A DNA stretch of 64,000 nt from Reichenbachiella ulvae (lineage in GTDB: Bacteria > Bacteroidota > Bacteroidia > Cytophagales > Cyclobacteriaceae): contig NZ_JAOYOD010000001.1 of assembly GCF_025833875.1 (NCBI RefSeq), forward strand, positions 4,092,001-4,156,000, written 5' to 3'. Both the position numbers and the translations under genes were made by a program. Below are positions 15,819-25,437 of this stretch, piece after piece. Each line of letters opens with the position of its first letter. Position 1 is the first letter of the stretch. The notes beneath the pieces were generated by a model. That model saw nothing but the letters and a program-made list of their open reading frames with translations, did not search any database and was not told the origin of the DNA.

Positions 15819-18800
15819 TTGAAAAGCAAAGAGCTACTATCGATATACAAAGCGGATAGTCAGGTGGCTGGTCTGGCCGACCGAATCAAAGCCAACGAAA
15901 ATATTCAGGTTAAAATAAAAGGATTGGTGGGTAGCATGGATGCTATCGTCGCAGCAGCGGTATTTCAAAAAAATCACCAAAACCACATCTTCGTTCTTCA
16001 CGAAAAAGAAGAAGCGGCCTACTTTCATAACGACCTTCAGAATTTGTTGGGAGACAAAGAAGTGCTGCTTTTTCCCTCTTCGTACAAACGTCCCTATCAA
16101 TTCGAAGAGACCGAAAATGCCAACATCCTGATGCGAGCCGAAATCCTCAATCGCATCAACAACAAGTCAAGTGCTGGAGAGCTAATAGTCACTTACCCTG
16201 AGGCGCTCACCGAAAAAGTAATCAACAAGAAATCCCTCGTCGAGAACACCTGGACTGCCAAAGTGGGTGAAGCTGTAGATACCGATTTTCTAAGTGAACT
16301 TTTGATCACCTATGGATTTGAGAAGGATGACTTTGTATACGAACCCGGTCAGTTTGCCATTCGAGGGGGAATCATCGATGTTTATTCCTATGCAGGCGAG
16401 TTGCCTTTTCGTATCGAACTATTCGGAGATGAAATAGAGAGTATCAGGACTTTTGATCCCGAAACCCAACTTTCGAAAGACAATCAAAAGCAAGTCAACA
16501 TCATCCCCAATATCCAAACGAAACTATTGGAAGAGCAGCGCCAATCCTTCATGGATTATGTGCCCAACAATACTAAAATCTGGGTAAAGGATCTGCAGCA
16601 AACACTGGATGTAATAGACAAGTATTTCGAAAAAGCTACGGATAGCTTCACTTCGATCATGGAGGCCAGTGACCAATCAAGCATCGTGATGAAACCGGAT
16701 CAGTTGTTCGAAACAAGTAGCAGCTTCGAGTCAGCGATAGAAAAATATGCGAAGATCGAATTCGGCAACCGGTACTATTTTAAAAACGCCGACAGCTTCA
16801 GTTTCGAAGCATCGGGACAACCCTCATTCCAAAAGAACTTTGAGCTGATGGCTGAAAGTTTCGAGGACTTCCAGCAAAAAGATTTTGCCACCATAATCGC
16901 TTCTGAGTCTGAAAAGCCGATTTCTCAGCTCAACTCGATTTTTGATGAAATCAATCCCTTCATCAAGTTCGATAGCCTGATCCTCAGTTTGAGAGAAGGT
17001 TTTGTGGATAAAAATGCGCGCCTGGCTTTATTCACCGACCACCAACTGTTCGAGCGATATCATCGATTCGCCGTCCGCAAAAAGCATTCTAAATCCAAAG
17101 CGCTCACACTAAAAGAGCTTCGTACCCTCAACCCTGGCGACTATATCGTACATGTCGATCATGGGATTGGTCGATTTGCTGGCCTGGATACGGTAGAGGT
17201 CAATGGCAACAAACAGGAATCTGTAAGAATTGTTTACCGAGATGATGATTTGCTTTATCTCAGTATTCATTCCCTCCACAAAATATCGAAGTATAGCGGC
17301 AAGGAAAGTGCACCCCCTCAAGTCAACAAATTGGGGTCACCCGAGTGGGAAACCAAAAAGAAAAAGGTAAGAGGAAAAGTAAAGGACATTGCCAAGGAGC
17401 TAATTGCACTCTATGCCAAAAGGAAAGCCGCTCCAGGTTTCGCTTTTTCCGAGGATACTTATCATCAGACCGAATTGGAAACTTCCTTCCTCTATGAAGA
17501 TACACCTGATCAGGGCAAAGCATCCGATGATGTAAAAGCAGATATGCAAAAAGCCCACCCTATGGATCGGCTGGTCTGCGGAGATGTGGGGTTTGGCAAA
17601 ACCGAGGTGGCGATACGTGCGGCCTTCAAAGCAGCCATCGAAGGCAAACAAGTGGCAGTTTTGGTTCCAACTACGATTCTGGCCATGCAGCATTACCACA
17701 CATTCAAAAATCGTTTGGAGAACTTTGCTGTAGAAGTGGAATTCATCAATCGCTTCAGAACCACCAAAGAAATCAAGGAAATCCTAAAGCGAACAGCAGA
17801 GGGAAAAGTCAATATCCTGATCGGAACCCACCGCATCGTCAACAAAGACGTGAAGTTTCAGGATCTGGGTCTATTGATCATAGACGAAGAGCAAAAGTTC
17901 GGCGTAAAAATAAAGGACAAGCTAAAAGAAATGAAAGTCAATGTGGATACGCTTACCTTGAGCGCCACGCCGATTCCAAGGACTCTGCATTTTTCATTGA
18001 TGGGGGCGAGAGACCTTAGCATCATCGCGACTCCTCCGCCTAATCGCCAACCAGTAACTACGGAACTACATGTCTTCAGTGAAGAAGTCACGCGAGATTC
18101 CATCAGTTATGAATTGCGTCGGGGGGGTCAGGTGTTTTTCGTTCACAATAAAGTGAGCGATATCGAAAGCATCGCCAACCTGATTCATCGACTCGTACCT
18201 GATGCCAGAGTTGGGGTAGCTCATGGCCAGATGGAAGGGCCCAAGTTGGAGAAGGTGATGCTAAAGTTCATCGAGGGAGAATATGACGTATTGGTGTCTA
18301 CCAATATCATCGAATCAGGTTTAGATATTCCCAATGCCAACACAATCATCATCAACTCCGCTCAAAATTTCGGATTATCCGATTTGCACCAAATGCGTGG
18401 GCGCGTGGGCCGATCCAATAAAAAAGCTTTCTGCTACATGTTTACCCCACCTACGAGTAAACTTTCTTCAGATGCCAGAAAAAGACTTAGCGCCCTGGAA
18501 GAATTTACAGACTTAGGCGATGGATTTAAAGTAGCCATGCGAGATCTTGATATTCGCGGGGCTGGCAATCTTTTGGGAGGAGAGCAGAGTGGATTTATCA
18601 CGGATATTGGTTTCGACATGTATCACACGATTTTGGATGAAGCGGTACAGGACCTGAAAGAAAACGAGTTCAAAGAACTCTTCGCAGATCAGAAAGTTGA
18701 CCTGGAAAAGGCGCTGATTCAAGACTGCGTGATCGAAACGGATTTAGAAATCCTGATTCCGGAAGAGTATGTGAAAAACATTACTGAACGACTGAGCCTT

Positions 18801-19175
18801 TATACCCAGCTAGACAATATCAAAACCAATAGCGAATTAGCCGTATTTGCTCAGTCGGTCGAAGATCGATTCGGCAAAATTCCACAATCGGTATTAGACC
18901 TTTTCGAAACGGTGAAATTGCGTTGGTTAGCCATCGACCTGGGGTTCGAAAAAATCGTGATCAAGAATGGACGTATGAGATGCTACTTCCCTCCTCAAGA
19001 TCATGACAGATATTACACCTCTCCAGTTTTCGGTAAGGTGATGGGCTACATCCAACAGCACCCAAAGGATTATCAAATCAAGGAAATGAAAGGCAAGTTG
19101 ATGCTGATCATCAAAGGAGTAGATGATATCGCAGTATCGATCGAACAATTAGATCGGATCAAGTCTTCTTTTTGA
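15819..19175 (+). CDS. mfd: Transcription-repair coupling factor
   Basis: Removes RNA polymerase stalled at DNA lesions and recruits UvrA, a cytosolic DNA-translocase role. In this 1118-residue protein, residues 1 to about 340 match the UvrB-homology region (GGIIDVYSYAGELPFRIELFGD). About 430-500 is the CarD-like polymerase-interaction domain (LNPGDYIVHVDHGIGRFAGL). The helicase core follows with Walker A GDVGFGKTE near residue 588, the DEEQ box near 688, and the translocation motif region (DLHQMRGRVGRS). The TRCF C-terminal domain completes it. The start appears to be TTG at 15819: no ATG or GTG lies in frame upstream before a stop, and similarity starts at once. The next gene is 39 bases away. 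Confidence 0.97.
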   Translation: MKSKELLSIYKADSQVAGLADRIKANENIQVKIKGLVGSMDAIVAAAVFQKNHQNHIFVLHEKEEAAYFHNDLQNLLGDKEVLLFPSSYKRPYQFEETENANILMRAEILNRINNKSSAGELIVTYPEALTEKVINKKSLVENTWTAKVGEAVDTDFLSELLITYGFEKDDFVYEPGQFAIRGGIIDVYSYAGELPFRIELFGDEIESIRTFDPETQLSKDNQKQVNIIPNIQTKLLEEQRQSFMDYVPNNTKIWVKDLQQTLDVIDKYFEKATDSFTSIMEASDQSSIVMKPDQLFETSSSFESAIEKYAKIEFGNRYYFKNADSFSFEASGQPSFQKNFELMAESFEDFQQKDFATIIASESEKPISQLNSIFDEINPFIKFDSLILSLREGFVDKNARLALFTDHQLFERYHRFAVRKKHSKSKALTLKELRTLNPGDYIVHVDHGIGRFAGLDTVEVNGNKQESVRIVYRDDDLLYLSIHSLHKISKYSGKESAPPQVNKLGSPEWETKKKKVRGKVKDIAKELIALYAKRKAAPGFAFSEDTYHQTELETSFLYEDTPDQGKASDDVKADMQKAHPMDRLVCGDVGFGKTEVAIRAAFKAAIEGKQVAVLVPTTILAMQHYHTFKNRLENFAVEVEFINRFRTTKEIKEILKRTAEGKVNILIGTHRIVNKDVKFQDLGLLIIDEEQKFGVKIKDKLKEMKVNVDTLTLSATPIPRTLHFSLMGARDLSIIATPPPNRQPVTTELHVFSEEVTRDSISYELRRGGQVFFVHNKVSDIESIANLIHRLVPDARVGVAHGQMEGPKLEKVMLKFIEGEYDVLVSTNIIESGLDIPNANTIIINSAQNFGLSDLHQMRGRVGRSNKKAFCYMFTPPTSKLSSDARKRLSALEEFTDLGDGFKVAMRDLDIRGAGNLLGGEQSGFITDIGFDMYHTILDEAVQDLKENEFKELFADQKVDLEKALIQDCVIETDLEILIPEEYVKNITERLSLYTQLDNIKTNSELAVFAQSVEDRFGKIPQSVLDLFETVKLRWLAIDLGFEKIVIKNGRMRCYFPPQDHDRYYTSPVFGKVMGYIQQHPKDYQIKEMKGKLMLIIKGVDDIAVSIEQLDRIKSSF

Positions 19176-19214
19176 TTTAGATTTGGAAAAAAGGCGCTAG
19201 AAGCACTTTAAACC

Positions 19215-20390
19215 ATGCTTGATCAGAAAACTGTACATCAGCAAAATTTGTATTTGTACTCAGGTGCGCTATTGGCCTATGCGTTCTACTACATAAGTAG
19301 AATACCTATGGACTATGGAAGCTGTCCTCTTTGCGATGCCCATCAGTACACTTTGGTTTATCGTTTTTTCGAAGAAGGTTTTTTCAGTCAAATCAAATTC
19401 CCCTATTACAATAGACCCCTGGTGCCCTGGCTAGCAAGTTTGATTCCTGACACAGCTATCAGGACGCATTTTGATATTATCAACTTTGGGTTTTTTCTCA
19501 TTAGCATCGTAGCAATCCGGCAGCTATGGTTAGAGTTGAAAATCAATTTTTTGTTTCAAGTTTTGGGATTTGCATGGCTTTGTATTCACTGGACGGGAAT
19601 CATTCGCTACAATCTCCACGACAATATCACCGTAGATGTACCTGTATATTTCTTTCAGGCCTTTGCGCTACTAGCATTTTTTCAAAATAAATTGAAGTGG
19701 CTCTATCTGATCACACCATTGGCTCTTTTGCAGAAAGAGTCTTTTTTGGCCATGCATGTGGTTTTGATTGGCCTTCATTTTTTTGATAAAAGAAAAACAG
19801 AAGCATGGAAAGGAGGAAAGCACTTGCTTCTCTCCTTGGTTTTCGCAATCGTTATCCAAAAGGGTATCCTATCTCTCTTGCCCGAATATGAAGACCAGCG
19901 TTCGTCCATAGGTGCCTTGCTCTATCATGGACGCTGGGCGCTGGAAGATCCCACTCGCTTTGCTCGTTGGTTCGCCGCTTTTGGTTTGGCCTATGGGGTT
20001 TTGCCTTTTATAGCACTTTTTCTTTTCCGATTGAAAAGGCTATTTGACTTTAGGTATCAAACTTTGGTGACATTGAGTTTGATGTATTGTTTTTTTGGAA
20101 TATTGGCTGGAGAAGATCAAATCCGAATACTTTTTCTCGGCTTCCCTTTTATCATGTCAATCTCTTTGCTCGAATTGCAGCGATGTCCCAGATCCATTTC
20201 GATACCAGCTATTGTTTTGAGCTTAGTTTCACTCCGCCTCTATCCATTCTACATAGTTACAGCATGGGCCACAGATTTTGCACCTTTAGCCTACGTCTGG
20301 AAATGGTTCGCCTATTTCGTTTTTTCGACCTTGATACTCTTCGGAATTTACTTATTTCAGAAAAGGAAAATAAAGGGTAAGGGTACTTAA
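19215..20390 (+). CDS. Polytopic membrane protein, possible GT-C-type glycosyltransferase
   Basis: I do not recognise a named family. The 391 residues contain about nine to ten hydrophobic segments, for example GALLAYAFYYI, YFFQAFALLAFF, WFAAFGLAYGVLPFIALFLF, and a last helix before the basic tail QKRKIKGK. Soluble loops are short. The segment YYNRPLVPWLASLIPD and a 'LLQKES' loop resemble features of Bacteroidota membrane glycosyltransferases of the GT-C fold, but a catalytic Asp pair cannot be assigned with confidence. A CxxC (SCPLCDAH) sits in the first loop. It follows mfd by 39 bases and may be read through from it. Confidence 0.6.
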   Translation: MLDQKTVHQQNLYLYSGALLAYAFYYISRIPMDYGSCPLCDAHQYTLVYRFFEEGFFSQIKFPYYNRPLVPWLASLIPDTAIRTHFDIINFGFFLISIVAIRQLWLELKINFLFQVLGFAWLCIHWTGIIRYNLHDNITVDVPVYFFQAFALLAFFQNKLKWLYLITPLALLQKESFLAMHVVLIGLHFFDKRKTEAWKGGKHLLLSLVFAIVIQKGILSLLPEYEDQRSSIGALLYHGRWALEDPTRFARWFAAFGLAYGVLPFIALFLFRLKRLFDFRYQTLVTLSLMYCFFGILAGEDQIRILFLGFPFIMSISLLELQRCPRSISIPAIVLSLVSLRLYPFYIVTAWATDFAPLAYVWKWFAYFVFSTLILFGIYLFQKRKIKGKGT

Positions 20391-20426
20391 TACTAAATAT
20401 TTTGCATTTTATCCAGGCTTATTCAC

Positions 20427-20834
20427 TTATGGCAATTGTTCCATATGTCTGACTTGAGCCTCACCATCTACTACGATCTTATTCTTTTCTTTATCGAATA
20501 TCTGTGTTTTGATAGTAGCAATATGTTTTCCCTCCATCGTTTCAGTTATCTCCATCCTCACCTCATATGCTTGATCTGGAAATACAGGTCTTTTGAATGA
20601 AAGGTTTTGAGACAAATACAACGTTCCTTGACCTGGGAAATCCATCCCCAACACCTTTGAAATAAAAGCTGCGGAAAATATTCCATGCGCTATTGGTTGT
20701 TTGAAGGGAGTCGTTGCAGCATAATCGGCATCTAGATGAAGCGGGTTTTTGTCTCCCGAGATTTCTGCGAATAAATTTATTTGCTCTTGCGTAATACTGA
20801 ACTCCGTTTGGTATTGATCTCCTACTTTTAACAT
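20427..20834 (-). CDS. MaoC-like hot-dog dehydratase ((R)-specific enoyl-CoA hydratase type)
   Basis: A 135-residue single hot-dog protein. The signature helix and loop ISGDKNPLHLDADYA contains the Asp and His used by (R)-specific enoyl-CoA hydratases, followed by IAHGIFSAAFISKVLG, also typical of MaoC/PhaJ proteins. Such enzymes hydrate trans-2-enoyl-CoA to (R)-3-hydroxyacyl-CoA in the cytosol. It could supply or drain fatty-acid intermediates in connection with the beta-oxidation operon at 25.4-29.9 kb, which is inference. It sits 21 bases downstream of a lipoprotein gene on the same strand. Confidence 0.88.
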   Translation of the reverse strand: MLKVGDQYQTEFSITQEQINLFAEISGDKNPLHLDADYAATTPFKQPIAHGIFSAAFISKVLGMDFPGQGTLYLSQNLSFKRPVFPDQAYEVRMEITETMEGKHIATIKTQIFDKEKNKIVVDGEAQVRHMEQLP

Positions 20835-20855
20835 GCTTTCAAATTTTTGGCAATA

Positions 20856-21329
20856 TTAATCGATTCGTACCTGAACGCCATCATAGCTATCATCTACTTC
20901 TCCATCACCATCCCAATCGAGGGTAGCTCGAAACCTCACTCGATTACCTTGAATACGATAGTCGTATTTTGTAATACCGTTTTCTGACTCCATCACCAGT
21001 GAGTCATTTTCAATCCACCATTTTCCAAGCGTAGTATTGAAATTTTGTCCATCCAGCGTGAAATACTGAGATGCAAAAGTGCTGTCTGAATTAAAGGTCG
21101 TTTCGATGGGTTTTATTTTTAATACTTCTTCCCATTCACCTTCATTTGCTTGAAGCAAGGAGTCATTCTTTTTCATCCGCTTCATGGTTACCAACAAGGT
21201 TACATTAGCCCACGTACCAATCAGAGGGTTTTCTTTCAGGTTGGTTTGTGCTTGATTCTGTTCTTTTTTTTCATTGGTACATGCGCCCAACATCAGACAA
21301 AATAAAGCCATTGGAATTAATCTTTTCAT
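20856..21329 (-). CDS. Hypothetical lipoprotein, lipocalin-like
   Basis: A 157-residue predicted lipoprotein: MKRLIPMALFCLMLGAC is a standard signal with lipobox LGAC. The mature part begins with a polar linker (TNEKKEQNQAQTN), then NPLIGTWANVTLL, a 'GxW' strand typical of small lipocalin-like Bacteroidota proteins. It continues with alternating beta strands (STFASQYFTLDGQNF, GKWWIENDSLVME, YDYRIQGNRVRFRA), consistent with a small barrel. The acidic segment DWDGDGEVDDSYDG resembles a calcium-binding loop. Substrate unknown. It is divergent from the DUF3857 gene and upstream of the MaoC gene. Confidence 0.7.
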   Translation of the reverse strand: MKRLIPMALFCLMLGACTNEKKEQNQAQTNLKENPLIGTWANVTLLVTMKRMKKNDSLLQANEGEWEEVLKIKPIETTFNSDSTFASQYFTLDGQNFNTTLGKWWIENDSLVMESENGITKYDYRIQGNRVRFRATLDWDGDGEVDDSYDGVQVRID

Positions 21330-21442
21330 GAATTAAAGATATGGCTTAAGCTATAGAAAAATAGATTTTCTCGAATTGACATGGATACAAACGTATAAAT
21401 AATTAATTTGAGACATCTTATTACGCAAATAATACTACGATT

Positions 21443-23464
21443 ATGAACTTATTGAAACCAACTATCGCTTTGCTTATCTGCATGCAGGCGATGATGGCCC
21501 ACGCCCAAAAAGAACCTGTCAAATTTTCCAAAGACATCATGCGAAAGGATTTAGAAATGACACACTACGAAAAAGACTCGTCTGCTAGTGCCGTTATTCT
21601 TTGCGACTATGGTCGATCATGGATTGATTATGGATCTGAACAGTTTCAAGTCAAACATGAGAGAATAACACGTATCAAAATCCTGAACAAAGACGGATAT
21701 AAATATGCGGATCATTCTTTTACCCTGTAAAGGGATGGTAGTTCAGAAGAAACTTATAATGGCCTAAAAGGCTACACGTATAATTTTGTTGATGGAAAAC
21801 TAGAGAAAACAAAACTGGATAAATCTTCAATTTTCGAAGAAGAGGTGGACGATAACCATGAAAAAATTAAGTTCACCATGCCAAATGTGCAGGTAGGTAG
21901 TATAATCGAATACACTTACGAAATCACCTCAGATTTTTTATTCAACTACCAGGGTTGGCAATTTCAATATGACATTCCTGTGGTATGGAGTGAATATAGA
22001 GCCAAGTTTATCGAATACTATCATTACAACAGAGACTTTCAGGGGTATCTCGCACCTACAATCAATGAAACGACTAGAGGGAGTCAATCTTTTACCGTTC
22101 ATACTTCTGCTGAAATAACCATGAACGGACGTCAATCAGGATCAATAGATACCTACACGGCACAATCGAGTGAAGAACGTCTAGTTCTACAGGACATTCC
22201 TGCGTTTATAGAAGAGCCCAATCTTACAACGGTAAGAGACTACATTTCTATGGTAAATTATGAGCTTGAATATATCGATTGGCCTGGTAAACCCATCAAA
22301 AGAGTTAGAGGAAATTGGGAATCTGTAAATAAAGAAATGAAAGATAACACCTATTTCGGAGGTCGTACTAAAGGAAACCTGTTTTTGAATAGTGTAGTAG
22401 ACGAAACCATTTCTGAAAGCGATTCTGATCAGGAGAAGATTGAAAAACTCTTTATCGCTATCTCCCAACATATGAATTGGGATGGAAGCAATTCAAAATA
22501 TGCCAGATACAATTTGAAACAGGCATACGACGAAGGAAAAGGAAGCAGTGCAGATATCAATCTAATGCTAGTCAGCATTTTGAATAAAGCTGACGTAAAG
22601 GCAGAACCGGTTTTGATCAGTACTAGAAATCATGGGATGGTCAAAGAATTTAAAGCTGTAACGAGCCAGTTCAATTACGTTATATGTAAAGCAAGTTTTG
22701 GTGATAAATATGTCTTATTAGATGCAACGGAAAAATATCTCGGACCTGGTGTGCTTCCTGAAAGATGCCTGAACGGTAAGGGTCTCGTTATTTCAGATAA
22801 TGGGCCTTCATGGGTAGAATTAAGTTCGAATGTTAAAAGACAAGCAAAAGTGTCTTGTTTAATCAGTATTAATGATAATGGTGAGTTAAACGGAAACATT
22901 AATTCTGCCTATGATGGATATTCAGCGCTAAAATTGAGAAAATCTTATTTCACCAAAGGAGAAGAAAGCTTCAAAGAAGACTTGATGGATTATGCTGAAT
23001 GGAACATAGATAGCTTAGCATTTAAAAACGCTTCTAATATCAGTGAGTCCTTCGAGCAAAGTCTTACTTTTTCAAATGCCAAAAATGCTGAAGCTATGGG
23101 CAGTTTGATTTATCTCAACCCTGTGTTGATGAATCAAATCAACGAAAACCCATACAAACTGGAAGAAAGGGTATATCCGGTAAGTTATCCAAGTATGATC
23201 TCAAAGGATTACTATGTCACTTTTGAAATCCCAGAAGGATATGTTATAGATGAAAAGCCCGAAGACACCAATATGATGATGCCAAATCGTTCGGCTCAAT
23301 TTGTGTATAGAATCATTCCAATGGGTACAGACAAATTTGCTGTGCTTTGCCAATTCAAAATCAACAAAACAATGTTTGTGCAAGAAGAATATCCATACCT
23401 CAAGGCATTTTATGCTCAGGTGGTTGATAAAATGAACGAACAGATTGTTTTGAAAAAATCCTAA
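21443..23464 (+). pseudogene. DUF3857 / transglutaminase-like protein interrupted by an in-frame TAA
   Basis: The reading frame from ATG 21443 to the stop at 23464 is continuous except for one TAA at 21728-21730. Both sides read as one DUF3857 protein: a signal peptide (MNLLKPTIALLICMQAMMAHAQ), then HSFTL, the stop, and RDGSSEETYNGLKGYTYN. Family members usually have a Tyr in this spot (L-Y-x-x-G-S-S-E-E, from memory), so a TAT or TAC to TAA change is the simplest cause. The full product would be about 673 residues. The transglutaminase-like core has also lost its catalytic residues: the GDCK of the next gene is GSSA here, and the His is Tyr (QFNYVIC). If the stop is real, only a 95-residue secreted fragment is made, or an unsecreted remainder from a GTG near 21845. 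Confidence 0.8.
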
Positions 23465-23468
23465 CTAG

Positions 23469-25385
23469 ATGATTAACTGGAAGAAAATTCTAAGTGGCTT
23501 GCTATTTTTTGTAGCAAGTCCACTTTTCGCACAGAATTACAGCATCGACCAAATACCGGATAGCTTACTAGAAAATGCCAATGCTGTTTATTTCGTAGAC
23601 GAGATGGTGCATGAAATCATAAATAGTGAATCGGCTATTCAAAAATCTCACGTAGTAATAGCGATCCTGAACAAAAAGGCCAAAAATCTCGCTGATCAGA
23701 CAGTATATTATGATGGTTTTCGAAAAATAAACCGTTTCGAAGGCAAAGTCTATGATGCAAATGGAGAATTAATTGATAAAACCAGAAAATCCGATATATA
23801 TGACCGGAGTGCAGTTTCTGGCTCTACGATCTATTCAGATGGCCGACTACAATATCTGGATTTGACTCAAAATGAATACCCATACATTGTAGAGTTTTGG
23901 ATTGAGCGAGAATATCTAATGACCTATTCTACTCCCAACTGGTATGTCATGCCAGGCTCTAATGTATCAGTGATGAAATCGCATTTTTCCGTAACTAGTC
24001 CGGATCATTTGATGCCCAATTTTAAATTGGAAAATACAGATCAAAAATTCTATGAAATAAAAAGGGGAGGCAAAACCACACTGTCAATTTCTTATTCGAA
24101 TATGAAAGCAGTAGAAAAGGAACCCTATGGGCCTTCAGTTTCAGAATTTACTCCAGTTATATTCAGCAGCCCTTCTCAGTTTAGCTACGATGGCTATGCT
24201 GGTACGATGTATTCGTGGCAAGAATATGGAAAATGGATGTTGCAACTAAATGAAGGCAAAGATGATATCTCATTATCCACAATAGAAGAAATAGAACAAC
24301 TCACGAAAAATGCAAATTCGGATGAAGAGAAAGCTCGGATCGTATACGATTACCTCCAGAACAAAACACGATACGTTAGTATCCAACTCGGAATAGGTGG
24401 ACTTCAGCCATTTCCTGCGAGCACGGTAGATGAGTATGGATATGGAGATTGCAAGGCTCTTTCGAATTATACTCAAGCTCTCTTAAAAGCCATTGATGTC
24501 GAATCATATTATACTATTGTTTATGGTGGAGAGAATCCCCCGTTTAGAAAACTTGATAAGGATTTTACAATGGACGTATTCAACCATATTATACTTTGTG
24601 TTCCCAATCAAGGTGATACCTTATGGTTAGAGTGTACCAGCCAAACCAATCCTTTTGGATATCAGGGAAATTTTACTGGAGACAGAGATGTCTTACTGGT
24701 TACTCCTGAAGGAGGAAAATTGGCTCACACCACCATATACGAAAAAGAGGATAACCTACAATTCACCAAGGCCAATGTTTCAATTCTAGAAGGCGGAGAT
24801 GCTAAGGCATCTTTCAAAAGAATCTATACGGGTCTGCAATACGAAAATAATAACCTCAATTGGAAAATAAATGATGGTGAAGATGAACTGAAAAAGTGGA
24901 TTTATAACAACACTCAAGTTTCCGATTTCAAGATCAATGATTTTTCCTTCGAATTGAAAAAAGATAAAATACCTTCCATCATAGAAGAGGCAGATATCAG
25001 CATTCATAGTTTAGCATCAGGCAAAGGCAAAAGAATGTTTATCACACCAAACTTGATGAATCGCTGGGAATATGTCCCCAAACGAATGAGTGATAGAAAA
25101 ACGGAAGTCGAATTGACAAGTTGCTATATCGATAGCGACAGCATCATCTATGAGGTACCCGAAAAATATCATGTAGAATTTATACCTGAAGATATTTTGA
25201 TAGAAACTGAATTTGGAAAATATGAGGCTCATTTTTCATTCGACAATCATCAACTCATCTATACCAGAAGGTTAGCCAAAAACAAAGGCCGGTTTCCAAA
25301 AGAATCTTACCAAAAGTACCGAGAGTTTACAGAGAACGTAAAAGAGGCAGATCACAAAAAGGTCGTATTTATCGACAAGACATAA
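23469..25385 (+). CDS. Secreted DUF3857 and transglutaminase-like protein
   Basis: A 638-residue protein with signal peptide (MINWKKILSGLLFFVASPLFAQ). Residues about 30-240 form DUF3857. About 270-400 form a transglutaminase-like fold with a plausible catalytic triad: Cys in GYGDCKALSNY, His in DVFNHIIL and an acidic residue in LWLECTSQ. A beta-rich C-terminal domain (DUF3858-like) follows. This family is common in Bacteroidota and is thought to act in the periplasm; its substrate is not established. It starts four bases after the interrupted paralogue and may be co-transcribed. A strong terminator follows. Confidence 0.9.
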   Translation: MINWKKILSGLLFFVASPLFAQNYSIDQIPDSLLENANAVYFVDEMVHEIINSESAIQKSHVVIAILNKKAKNLADQTVYYDGFRKINRFEGKVYDANGELIDKTRKSDIYDRSAVSGSTIYSDGRLQYLDLTQNEYPYIVEFWIEREYLMTYSTPNWYVMPGSNVSVMKSHFSVTSPDHLMPNFKLENTDQKFYEIKRGGKTTLSISYSNMKAVEKEPYGPSVSEFTPVIFSSPSQFSYDGYAGTMYSWQEYGKWMLQLNEGKDDISLSTIEEIEQLTKNANSDEEKARIVYDYLQNKTRYVSIQLGIGGLQPFPASTVDEYGYGDCKALSNYTQALLKAIDVESYYTIVYGGENPPFRKLDKDFTMDVFNHIILCVPNQGDTLWLECTSQTNPFGYQGNFTGDRDVLLVTPEGGKLAHTTIYEKEDNLQFTKANVSILEGGDAKASFKRIYTGLQYENNNLNWKINDGEDELKKWIYNNTQVSDFKINDFSFELKKDKIPSIIEEADISIHSLASGKGKRMFITPNLMNRWEYVPKRMSDRKTEVELTSCYIDSDSIIYEVPEKYHVEFIPEDILIETEFGKYEAHFSFDNHQLIYTRRLAKNKGRFPKESYQKYREFTENVKEADHKKVVFIDKT

Positions 25386-25387
25386 CA

Positions 25388-25418
25388 AAAAAGGCTTCCA
25401 AAATTCGGAAGCCTTTTT
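25388..25418. terminator. Bidirectional terminator between DUF3857 and thiolase genes
   Basis: The perfect 12-base stem AAAAAGGCTTCC / GGAAGCCTTTTT has an AAAATTC loop and lies between two convergent genes. Confidence 0.92.
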
Positions 25419-25437
25419 CATTTGTTGGAATCTTTAA

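Noticed and set aside
21728..21730. Recoding of the in-frame stop as selenocysteine or pyrrolysine
   Set aside because: The codon is TAA, while those residues use TGA and TAG.
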